Shown: in pieces, positions 10,347 through 17,606 of the stretch
How positions within the stretch are numbered: the stretch's first letter is position 1
Layout: every line of letters begins with the position of its first letter
Assembly: GCA_049426725.1 (NCBI GenBank)
Contig: JBMSYN010000008.1
Span: 47,521-111,520 of the forward strand
Reading direction: 5' to 3'
DNA length: 64,000 bases
Source: UBA961 sp049426725
GTDB taxonomy: Bacteria; Bacteroidota; Ignavibacteria; Kapaibacteriales; UBA961
Position numbers and translations under genes: made by a program
Notes under the pieces: model-generated
What the model was told of the DNA's origin: nothing
Database searches by the model: none
What the model saw: the letters and a program-made list of their open reading frames with translations, nothing else

Positions 10347-11567
10347 ATGTCACCATTCAGACTCATCTATCTTGCACATAAATTTGGAACCTCGCTGAAA
10401 AAGCGAGGTTTCATTGCTTTTACACGGATTGTCGCAATTCTCAGCATATCGATTGGATGCATGGCTTTATTGCTTTCCATGGCAATTCTCGATGGCTTTA
10501 AACAAGCATTGGAACAGAATGCCGTAAAATTTACGGCGCATATTCGCATTCAATCATTCAATGGAGAAATGCCGCCGCCATTACCACAAGCAGTCAATGA
10601 ATTTCCGGGAATTGCATCTGCAGAAACAGCTTTACAAAAAGAAGGGCTGATAAAAAAACGCGGTGGTGACATAGAAGGTGTTTTACTGAAAGGCATAGAT
10701 GATGATTTGGAATTTTCTTCAAGACCCAAGGAATTACGAAAAGGAACATTCACATTCTCGAATGATTCAGTCCGTGAAATCATCATCGGTGAACGTCTAG
10801 CCGGTACAATGAATATGCAATGCGGTGATACCGCAATCATCACCTCCATGATTACCGATTCTTCCTCTTCAGGAATTCCACTTCCGGTTACGCAGAAATA
10901 TACAATAGTAGGTCTCTATAAAACCGGCATGTCGCAATATGATGAGCTCTATGTATTTCTTCCAAGAAAAGCTTTAACATCACTCCTTGGAACCAATGCA
11001 GATGCTCGTTCACATTATGAAGTGATGGTGAAACCTGAACATGATATTGCCATCATTGCTCAACAATTGCAAGACATCGTGCCTTATCCGCTTTTTGTTC
11101 AAACTGTTTTTGATTTACATGCCGGAATGTTCCATTGGATTGAATTACAGAAGAAACCCATCCCAATTGTACTCAGTTTAATTGGCATCGTTGCAGTGAT
11201 GAATATTCTTACAAGCTTGCTCATCATCGTTATTGAAAAAACAAGAAGTATTGGCATCCTAAAATCATTGGGCATGAAACCAAGTTCAATTATGATCGTA
11301 TTTTCCATGCAGGGTCTTGGATTGGGAATTGCGGGAATCGCATTAGGTTGCTTTTGTAGTTATGGATTGTGCATGCTTCAACAACATTATGAAATCATCA
11401 AGCTCAATGGTGATCTCTACTTCATAGATACACTCCCCATCGCAATGAAAGCTTGGCATTATTATCTTGTTTGTGGATCCGCCTTATTATTATCTTTTCT
11501 CTCAACATTCATCCCATCATTCATCGCGGCACGCATCTCTCCAACAACATCATTGCGATTCAGATAA
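10347..11567 (+). CDS. LolC/LolE-like FtsX-family permease
   Basis: Inner-membrane subunit of an ABC system of the MacB/FtsX fold. In Gram-negatives, LolC/E with the LolD ATPase extract lipoproteins from the inner membrane. One transmembrane helix sits at about residues 25-48, followed by a periplasmic domain of about 210 residues, then three hydrophobic segments (near 270-295, 315-340 and 370-395) that make up the FtsX domain. The 406-residue length fits LolC/E. No LolD ATPase is adjacent. It starts one base after leuS stops. Codons 14-22 form a strong hairpin in the mRNA. Its 3' end overlaps folA, on the opposite strand, by 8 bp. Confidence 0.82.
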   Translation: MSPFRLIYLAHKFGTSLKKRGFIAFTRIVAILSISIGCMALLLSMAILDGFKQALEQNAVKFTAHIRIQSFNGEMPPPLPQAVNEFPGIASAETALQKEGLIKKRGGDIEGVLLKGIDDDLEFSSRPKELRKGTFTFSNDSVREIIIGERLAGTMNMQCGDTAIITSMITDSSSSGIPLPVTQKYTIVGLYKTGMSQYDELYVFLPRKALTSLLGTNADARSHYEVMVKPEHDIAIIAQQLQDIVPYPLFVQTVFDLHAGMFHWIELQKKPIPIVLSLIGIVAVMNILTSLLIIVIEKTRSIGILKSLGMKPSSIMIVFSMQGLGLGIAGIALGCFCSYGLCMLQQHYEIIKLNGDLYFIDTLPIAMKAWHYYLVCGSALLLSFLSTFIPSFIAARISPTTSLRFR

Positions 11568-12057
11568 TCTTCTCATAGCGCTGATAAATGATATCCGTTT
11601 GAGTTGAAGGATCCCTAAAACATCTTGAACTGACAATGTGATGATTCTTTGGTTTGAATGCGTAAAATGTGTCTGCTTTTGGTGACATCATGATACGACT
11701 CAGATGTATCACAGAACATTCATGGATGGCTTCTTCAAAGATCTGTACGCCCCCAATCAAAAACACTTTATTGACAGACAATTCACTCGCTCTTTTGATG
11801 GCATGATCCATGCTTGGAACAATGTCGATTCCTTCAATAGCAGACATGTTACGGGAGATGACAATATGATGTCGATTGGACAATATATGTGGAAGTGATT
11901 CAAATGTTCTCCGCCCCATGATCAACAGATGGCCTTCAGTGTACTCTTTGAATAATGCTAATTCTGATGGTAAATGCCACGGCAATTCCCCATTCAACCC
12001 CATTGCATTATTGAGTCCGATGGCAAGGATGGCTTCAAGTGAGAAAGGTTGCGACAT
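11560..12057 (-). CDS. folA: Dihydrofolate reductase
   Basis: Reduces dihydrofolate to tetrahydrofolate with NADPH. Visible family motifs are IGLNNAMGLNGELPWHLP (substrate loop), MGRRTFESLP (NADPH binding) and FLIGGVQIFEEAI. The acidic catalytic residue that is Asp27 in E. coli is a Glu here (LPWHLPSEL), as in vertebrate enzymes. The 165-residue length is normal. Its ATG overlaps the stop of the upstream small gene (TGATG), so the two are probably translated together. The 3' end overlaps the convergent permease gene. Confidence 0.95.
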   Translation of the reverse strand: MSQPFSLEAILAIGLNNAMGLNGELPWHLPSELALFKEYTEGHLLIMGRRTFESLPHILSNRHHIVISRNMSAIEGIDIVPSMDHAIKRASELSVNKVFLIGGVQIFEEAIHECSVIHLSRIMMSPKADTFYAFKPKNHHIVSSRCFRDPSTQTDIIYQRYEKII

Positions 12058-12353
12058 CAGTTCAATGACATTGGAAACACATAGTGAGCAGCATTATGAT
12101 GGAACATCGCTTCTTCAATTTCAATGTCCATGAATGCCTTCATCGGAAACTTGTCGATATATGATTCTATTTCATATAAACTATCACCAAACATCGTCAC
12201 CCAAAGCATTGTTCTGTCAATCGACAATGTATAGGTTGATACCACGCCTCTTCCCATCAATTTATTGATATATGCTCTTTGTGATGGAATGAGCGACATG
12301 AATTCAGGGGTATATTCTTCCGGCAAAGTGATATTGACCATATAACATTTCAT
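12057..12353 (-). CDS. Small muconolactone-isomerase-like protein
   Basis: A 98-residue protein that begins MKCYMVNITLPEEYTPEF. The pattern of a short beta strand, a helix with QRAYINKLMGRGVV, a strand around TMLWVTMFGD and a final FPMKAFMDIEIEEA resembles the dimeric alpha-beta barrel of muconolactone isomerase/YciI-type domains; this is inference from pattern. The start at 12353 is supported by GGAG about 8 nt upstream and by its position just after the aldehyde dehydrogenase stop at 12358; a longer reading frame would run inside that gene. It is coupled to folA by a TGATG overlap. Function unknown. Confidence 0.68.
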   Translation of the reverse strand: MKCYMVNITLPEEYTPEFMSLIPSQRAYINKLMGRGVVSTYTLSIDRTMLWVTMFGDSLYEIESYIDKFPMKAFMDIEIEEAMFHHNAAHYVFPMSLN

Positions 12354-12357
12354 TTTT

Positions 12358-13758
12358 TCATCTCCGTATATGTTGAGAATGAAATACCAACATTTTTTCT
12401 CTTGAATATTCTTTGATTGTATGGGGAATTCCTCCCCATCCCAATCCTGATAGATTTCTACCGCCAAAAGGCATCCAATCAACACGAAAAGCCGTGTGAT
12501 CATTATGCATCACCGCACTTGCATTGAGTGAAGTCATAACTTTCAATGCAATATCAGTATTATTTGTAAATATTGATGCTTGAAATCCAAATGGCGAAGA
12601 ATTGATCTGATGTATTGCTTCATCCATATCTGAATATGCGCTCACACATAGTACAGGACCAAATATTTCTGCATTCATAACTTTTGCATTCACAGGTGAT
12701 TGTAATAACACTGTTGGCTCATGAATTGTTTCAGAAAGAGATTTTCCACCACATATGATTTGAGCGCCACCTGTAACAGCTTCCTGTATCCATGATTGCA
12801 CTCTTTTCACTTCATTGGGGTGAATGAGTGGTCCACCCTCGCTATCAGTTTTCAATGGATCTCCAATATTGAATCTCGAAACCCTCTGTCGCAATGAAGA
12901 AATCACTGCTTCCAAATGTGATACATGAACATAAAGGTGCTGCGTACTCACACAAACTTGTCCTGAATGATACATTGATCCTTTCACGATTTTTTCAACA
13001 TAGTCATCAATATGCACATCGCTTGCAAGAATGCTAGGAGCCAAGCCCCCATGCTCTAAAGCACATCGCATCCCGGGAGCAAGCAAGGAGCGCAATTTCC
13101 AGCCTATCTCTGCGGAACCGATGAAAGACAAAAAAGCGATGCGAGAATCAGACACAAGTTTTTGTGCAAGCGTAGCTTTACAAATCAATGGTTGACACCA
13201 TTCTTTTGGTAAACCGGCTTGATGTACCATGTCAATGAATGTAAGACATGTCCTTGGTGTTGAACTCGCTGGCTTTATGATCACAGGCGCACCAACCGCT
13301 ATTGCGGGAATCACTTGATGAACAATCAAATTCAAAGGATGATTAAATGCGCTGATTGCGAACACAACACCAATCGGCTCATGTATAGTGAATGCAAGTT
13401 TATGTTGCGATGAAGCGGTAATCCCCATTGGAATTTCTGTTCCATGCATAGTGCGCATTGTATCAATTGTGCTTTTTACACCTTGAATTGCTCGCAATAC
13501 TTCCACTTTTGAATCAAGATATGGCTTACCACCTTCTCTTGCTGCCATGATTGTCAATGACTCCAGCGATGATTCCATCATTGGAATCAATCGTTCGAGT
13601 ATTTCTATTCTCTCATGCAAGGGAATGATTTGTGATGGTGTTGTCAATTCAAATGCACGTTTTACCATTCTTTCTGCATCTTGCTCAGAATGCATCGGCA
13701 CAGAATCAATCAACTCGCGAGTAAATGGTGAAAATACTTGTAATATTTCGTTGTTCAT
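12358..13758 (-). CDS. Aldehyde dehydrogenase superfamily (NAD(P)+-dependent)
   Basis: Oxidises an aldehyde to the acid. All key residues of the family are present: the nucleotide-binding lysine in PVIIKPASSTP, the general-base glutamate in ALEHGGLAP (usually LELGG), the catalytic cysteine in SGQVCVSTQ, and the late EIFGPVLCV motif. The 466-residue length is close to lactaldehyde and non-phosphorylating glyceraldehyde-3-phosphate dehydrogenases, but the substrate cannot be assigned. It is the first gene of a leftward unit running into the MIase-like gene and folA. No strong promoter was recognised upstream. Confidence 0.9.
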   Translation of the reverse strand: MNNEILQVFSPFTRELIDSVPMHSEQDAERMVKRAFELTTPSQIIPLHERIEILERLIPMMESSLESLTIMAAREGGKPYLDSKVEVLRAIQGVKSTIDTMRTMHGTEIPMGITASSQHKLAFTIHEPIGVVFAISAFNHPLNLIVHQVIPAIAVGAPVIIKPASSTPRTCLTFIDMVHQAGLPKEWCQPLICKATLAQKLVSDSRIAFLSFIGSAEIGWKLRSLLAPGMRCALEHGGLAPSILASDVHIDDYVEKIVKGSMYHSGQVCVSTQHLYVHVSHLEAVISSLRQRVSRFNIGDPLKTDSEGGPLIHPNEVKRVQSWIQEAVTGGAQIICGGKSLSETIHEPTVLLQSPVNAKVMNAEIFGPVLCVSAYSDMDEAIHQINSSPFGFQASIFTNNTDIALKVMTSLNASAVMHNDHTAFRVDWMPFGGRNLSGLGWGGIPHTIKEYSREKMLVFHSQHIRR

Positions 13759-13811
13759 GTGTTCTCTTTATAATTACTCATCCGAAATTACAAAACAGGC
13801 GATTGCAATCT

Positions 13812-13860
13812 AAAAAAGAATGGCGCATCATCTGTTCTAGATGAACAAATGATACGCCAT
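13812..13860 (-). terminator. Intrinsic terminator downstream of yceI-like gene
   Basis: A long hairpin with arms ATGGCG...CGCCAT at 13820 and 13860, small mismatches and a short central loop, is followed on the minus strand by a TTCTTTTTT tract at 13812-13819. It lies 20 bp past the stop of the yceI-like gene. Confidence 0.75.
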
Positions 13861-13879
13861 CAGGCTATCAGTGGGATAT

Positions 13880-14464
13880 TTATTTTGTGATTTCTATATT
13901 AGCCACAAGATCAACCACATCACCGACTACTGCACCACCTTGATCAAGCATTTTGCTCCAAGATACACCATAGTCTTTACGATTGATTTTACCTGTGATT
14001 TTGAAACCAGCAACTGTTTGACCCCATGGACTTTTCTGCATTCCACCATACTTAACATCAAGTGTTACAGGCTTTGTAACACCACGCATTGTGAAGTCGC
14101 CGGATAGTTTATAGGTACCTTTACCAGTCTTCTTCATGGATTTGCTTTTGAATGTAATTGTTGGATGATTTGCCACATCAAAGAAGTCGCCACTGCGCAA
14201 ATGCTCATCACGTTTTGCATCATCGGTATTGATTGAGGTTGCCTTGATGGTTACATCAATTTTGGCATCTGAAAAGTCATCTTTGTCAGAGGCAACATTT
14301 ACAGAAAAGTCACCAAATTTTCCATCAGCTTCCGACACAACCATATGGCTCACTGAAAATTTGATGGATGAGTGGGATCTGTCAAGATTCCATTTTGTGT
14401 TTTGTGCATTTGATGACATTGCACCAAATACGAGGACTGCGATCATTGCAATCAGATTTTTCAT
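13880..14464 (-). CDS. YceI-family periplasmic lipid-binding protein
   Basis: Lipocalin-like secreted protein of the YceI family, which binds polyisoprenoid-type lipids. An N-terminal signal peptide (MKNLIAMIAVLVFGAMSSNA, cleavage before Q) is followed by the family opening WNLDRSHSSIKFSVSHMVVSE and later FTMRGVTKPVTLDVKY and GVSW. The start at 14464 is chosen because it gives a clean signal peptide and has GGAG about 7 nt upstream; a longer frame lacks both. It is 194 residues. The MarR regulator gene lies just upstream on the same strand and may share its transcript. Confidence 0.92.
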   Translation of the reverse strand: MKNLIAMIAVLVFGAMSSNAQNTKWNLDRSHSSIKFSVSHMVVSEADGKFGDFSVNVASDKDDFSDAKIDVTIKATSINTDDAKRDEHLRSGDFFDVANHPTITFKSKSMKKTGKGTYKLSGDFTMRGVTKPVTLDVKYGGMQKSPWGQTVAGFKITGKINRKDYGVSWSKMLDQGGAVVGDVVDLVANIEITK

Positions 14465-14529
14465 GATAACTCCGAAAATGTGTGAATAGTGAAAAAGTGA
14501 AAAGTTTTGTAGTAAAACACTAAGTATAC

Positions 14530-15015
14530 TCAATGTGATTCCTTGTCTTTCATCTCATGAGCAATAATTCTTCCGCATAAGTCTGCAAGTTTTGTCAACT
14601 CTGTTTTATTGTACAAGGCATCTAACTCTTTTGAAAATGTTTGCATAGGTTCATGCAATTCAATGAGTGTTTTTTTGCCTTTTTCTGTAATCCTTGTCAG
14701 CGATACTCTTTTGTCAACTTTTGAAGTAATACGCTCCGCCATGCCCTGTGCAACCAAGCCATCTATGAGCCTTGTGGCATCTGGAGCTTTCTCGAGCATT
14801 CTTTCAATGATTTCTTTTCTGCTATAGCCTTCGGGATTTCCTTTTAGGATCCGCAAGATATTGTACTGCGAATGAGTCAATCTTTTTGAAACGCAAACGG
14901 TCAATTGCCTCCTTTTAATGATATCCGCGGCAACCAAAATACTTAGAATGGCTTGCTGAATCTCTGATTCAAACCGCTTTTGCTTCAATCGAATATGTAA
15001 TGGCGAATCTTCCAT
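14530..15015 (-). CDS. MarR-family transcriptional regulator
   Basis: Winged-helix dimeric regulator of 161 residues. The DNA-binding part includes LTHSQYNILRILKGNPEGYS, KEIIERMLEKAPDATRLIDG (recognition region) and the basic wing KVDKRVSLTRITEKGK. I place the start at the ATG at 15015 because the 32-bp palindrome at 15026-15057 lies just upstream of it, where an autoregulatory operator is expected. In-frame starts further upstream (up to 15111) would put the palindrome inside the gene and overlap the divergent gene at 15103. No Shine-Dalgarno is seen for the chosen start. The likely targets are itself, the yceI-like gene downstream and the divergent DUF1801 gene. Confidence 0.88.
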   Translation of the reverse strand: MEDSPLHIRLKQKRFESEIQQAILSILVAADIIKRRQLTVCVSKRLTHSQYNILRILKGNPEGYSRKEIIERMLEKAPDATRLIDGLVAQGMAERITSKVDKRVSLTRITEKGKKTLIELHEPMQTFSKELDALYNKTELTKLADLCGRIIAHEMKDKESH

Positions 15016-15025
15016 GACACAAATA

Positions 15026-15057
15026 TATGTGTTTGAACATATATGTTCCAACACATA
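15026..15057. promoter_or_regulatory. 32-bp palindromic operator, probably for the MarR regulator
   Basis: An inverted repeat with the perfect 14-bp core GAACATATATGTTC at 15035-15048, flanked by arms TATGTGTT and AACACATA. Only the position pair just outside the core is mismatched. It lies 11 bp upstream of the MarR start and 45 bp upstream of the divergent gene at 15103. Its size and symmetry fit MarR-family operators. Confidence 0.75.
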
Positions 15058-15102
15058 ATTAATTTTTCTAAATTCAATCCATAACTCTTTCAGCATTTTC
15101 TC

Positions 15103-15693
15103 ATGAACCATGTTTTTGACTCATACTTTCAGCGTTTTACCGGAATACAGCTTGAAAGGCTAAAAGAAATGCACTCCATTTTACAAGCTGCACTTCCCGA
15201 TGCAGAGGAATGCATTTCTTATGGAATGCCGGCATTTCGCATGTCTGCGGTTTTGGTGTATTTTGCCGGAAATGCTCATCATGTAGGATTTTATCCTACT
15301 TCTTCCGGCATCAGTGCTTTTAAGAAAGAACTTGGAAAGTGGAAATTCTCAAAAGGAGCGATTCAGTTTCCTTATGAGCAAAAACTACCCCGCCGGTTGA
15401 TCAAAAGAATTGCGAATATGCGAAGGAAGGAAGTAGAAGGATCTGCGAAGAAGAAATGTCTTTTGAAGAGTGATATTCGTACATCCAAGAGATATGATGC
15501 TGCGATTCAAAAAATAGAGATTGTAATTCTCAAATCAGGTTTACCGAAACCAGCTTTGAGAGCACTGATTGACCATGATATACAAACAGTCAAGTCACTT
15601 AGAACATTTGATGATTCCGCATTACTTTCCATGCATGGCATAGGACCAAAAGCATTGCATATCATCAAGAGATTGATTCATTCGCACAGTTGA
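15103..15693 (+). CDS. DUF1801 protein with C-terminal helix-hairpin-helix domain
   Basis: A 196-residue protein in two parts. Residues 1-100 match the DUF1801/YdhG-like fold: IQLERLKEMHSILQAALPDA, EECISYGMPAFRM, and a GFYPTSSGISAFKKEL segment. After a lysine-rich linker, residues 130-196 form a helical region with LPKPALRALIDHDIQTVKSL and the HhH-like turn MHGIGPKALHIIKRLI, as in RNA polymerase alpha C-terminal-like DNA-binding domains. The biochemical role is unknown. It is transcribed divergently from the MarR gene across the palindromic operator, so it may be under its control. Its 3' end overlaps the convergent VOC gene by 29 bp. Confidence 0.75.
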   Translation: MNHVFDSYFQRFTGIQLERLKEMHSILQAALPDAEECISYGMPAFRMSAVLVYFAGNAHHVGFYPTSSGISAFKKELGKWKFSKGAIQFPYEQKLPRRLIKRIANMRRKEVEGSAKKKCLLKSDIRTSKRYDAAIQKIEIVILKSGLPKPALRALIDHDIQTVKSLRTFDDSALLSMHGIGPKALHIIKRLIHSHS

Positions 15694-16111
15694 CCATCCA
15701 ATAGATTCCATACTTGTCTTGTACATGACCATAATAAGCTCCCCAAAACATTTCTTGAAGGGGTTGTAGCACTTTGCCCCCATCGCTGAGTGCATGAAAC
15801 AATCTATCTGCTTCTTCTCGTGAATCAGGTTCAAGATTGATATTGACATTATTCCCCTGTTGTACCGTAAATCCCATTTCAGGAGGTGCATCTGTTCCCA
15901 TGAGAATGAAACCACCGGTGATTTCTAATTCCACATGCACAATCATAGCTTTTAGTGTTTCGCTCATGGGTGGAGCGCCTTCAATATGCGGCATGTCGCC
16001 AAAGCGAGCGATGCCATCATTGCCGAATTCCCCACCAAAAACAGATTTGTAAAAATTGAATGCTTGCTCGGTATTACCCGAAAAATTGAGATAAATGCTC
16101 GTTCTTGACAT
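15665..16111 (-). CDS. PhnB-like VOC (glyoxalase-fold) protein
   Basis: A 148-residue vicinal-oxygen-chelate protein of the PhnB/3-demethylubiquinone methyltransferase-like group. It starts MSRTSIYLNFSGNTEQAFNF, continues YKSVFGGEF, ALSDGGKVLQPLQEMFWGAYYGHVQDKYG and ends with IYWMVNC, which are characteristic of this family. Enzymatic function is unproven for most members. The start at 16111 is chosen to begin directly at the first family strand. It overlaps the 3' end of the DUF1801 gene on the other strand. Confidence 0.87.
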   Translation of the reverse strand: MSRTSIYLNFSGNTEQAFNFYKSVFGGEFGNDGIARFGDMPHIEGAPPMSETLKAMIVHVELEITGGFILMGTDAPPEMGFTVQQGNNVNINLEPDSREEADRLFHALSDGGKVLQPLQEMFWGAYYGHVQDKYGIYWMVNCANESIS

Positions 16112-16208
16112 AAAGCAGTCTACAATGTGATACAATTCAGTGTTTTTTGATTTATAGTAAGTCTTTAAAATATGCTAATTTCGCCATATCAAAATTGAAT
16201 ATTCTGCC

Positions 16209-17606
16209 ATGCTACATAAATTACTTTCATCGCTGAAAAGTGTACCCACTCAATCATCATTGAAGCACGATGCATTTTTCAATTCACTCAGAGAGAAAGA
16301 GTTTTCCCGACTTGATAAAGCCGGTCATGTATACCTTGATTATACAGGTGGAAATCTCTATGCAGAATCACAACTGAATCAACATCAATCAATGTTGCGC
16401 GATCAAGTATTTGGAAATCCTCATTCAACAAATCCTTCTTCACAGCATGCAACAAAACTTGCTGAGGAGGCTAGGCAGGAAGTACTAAAATTTTTCAATG
16501 CCGAAGATTATTTCTGCATATTCACCCAGAATGCTACAGAAGCATTGCATATCGTTGGTGAATGTTATCCATTTGGAGAAGAATCTCATTTTGTATTGCT
16601 TGCAGACAATCACAATTCAGTCAATGGAATTCGTGAATATTGCAAGTCAAAGAATGGTGCTTTCACGTATGTGCAAACATACTATGAAGATTTAATGATT
16701 GATGAAGAAGTACTTCTTCGCGAATTGGATGGTCATTCAGATAAAAAGCACAAGCTTTTTGCTTTTCCCGGTCAATCAAATGTATCGGGTGTGAAACATG
16801 ATTTGAAGTGGATACAAAAAGCACAAGAACGCGGATGGAATGTATTGCTTGACGCAGCTGCATTTGCACCAACAAATAGATTGGATCTCAAGCAAGTTCA
16901 GCCCGATTTTGTATCGCTTTCTTTTTATAAGATTTTTGGTTATCCCACTGGTGTGGGATGTTTGCTTGTCAAAAAGTCTTCTTTTGATCTTCTGAAAAAA
17001 CCATGGTTTGCCGGAGGTAATGTGACAATGGTTGCGGTTTTGTCACCTCAACATTATTTACACGACAATCATGAACGATTTGAAAATGGGACAATCAATT
17101 ATCTTGACATTCCTGCCGTAGCAATTGGTTTGCGTTTCATAGAATCCATTGGCCGTGATAGGATTAGTGAACGCATTCAATCATTGATGCAGTATCTGTG
17201 TGGTGAATTACAAACCATGCAACATTCAACAGGAATGAAGCAAGTTCATTTGTATGGTCCGGAAGACAGAAGCAAAGCAGGTGGAACTGTCATCATGACA
17301 TTTCTGAACCCTGATGGATCAGCCATACCTTTTGAAATCATTGAACAAAAAGCGAATACACACATGATTTCATTAAGATCAGGTTGTTTTTGCAATCCCG
17401 GAATTGATGAAATCTTCAATTGTGTGACTACAGAAGAATTGACAAGATTTTTCAGTGGAAGAACAAAGGGGAATTATTCCGACATGTTTAATTTTCTTAA
17501 AAAGATGCGTGGTGCTGTAAGAATTTCTGTGGGGCTGGCTACTACAAAATCAGATATTGACAAATATGTGCAATTCGTAAAAAGCTTAAGAGACATGCAT
17601 ATCTAA
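16209..17606 (+). CDS. Class V aminotransferase-fold enzyme (MOCOS / cysteine desulfurase-like)
   Basis: PLP-dependent enzyme resembling the NifS-like N-terminal domain of molybdenum cofactor sulfurase. Features: VYLDYTGGNLYAESQL and GNPHSTNPSSQHAT at the N-terminus, the Schiff-base lysine in SLSFYKIFGYPTGVG near residue 240, and a conserved cysteine in LRSGCFCNPG near 393 that is in the position of a persulfide-forming cysteine. The 465-residue length corresponds to the PLP domain only; the C-terminal MOSC domain of eukaryotic MOCOS is absent. Whether it sulfurates a molybdenum cofactor or serves another sulfur transfer is unknown. It ends one base before the dnaX stop on the other strand. 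Confidence 0.83.
   Translation: MLHKLLSSLKSVPTQSSLKHDAFFNSLREKEFSRLDKAGHVYLDYTGGNLYAESQLNQHQSMLRDQVFGNPHSTNPSSQHATKLAEEARQEVLKFFNAEDYFCIFTQNATEALHIVGECYPFGEESHFVLLADNHNSVNGIREYCKSKNGAFTYVQTYYEDLMIDEEVLLRELDGHSDKKHKLFAFPGQSNVSGVKHDLKWIQKAQERGWNVLLDAAAFAPTNRLDLKQVQPDFVSLSFYKIFGYPTGVGCLLVKKSSFDLLKKPWFAGGNVTMVAVLSPQHYLHDNHERFENGTINYLDIPAVAIGLRFIESIGRDRISERIQSLMQYLCGELQTMQHSTGMKQVHLYGPEDRSKAGGTVIMTFLNPDGSAIPFEIIEQKANTHMISLRSGCFCNPGIDEIFNCVTTEELTRFFSGRTKGNYSDMFNFLKKMRGAVRISVGLATTKSDIDKYVQFVKSLRDMHI

Noticed and set aside
12354..12503. N-terminal extension of the MIase-like protein
   Set aside because: It lies inside the aldehyde dehydrogenase coding region in another frame; the ATG at 12353 with GGAG fits better.
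15016..15111. Longer MarR protein starting at 15111
   Set aside because: It would include the palindrome and overlap the divergent gene; MarR homologues start near 15015.
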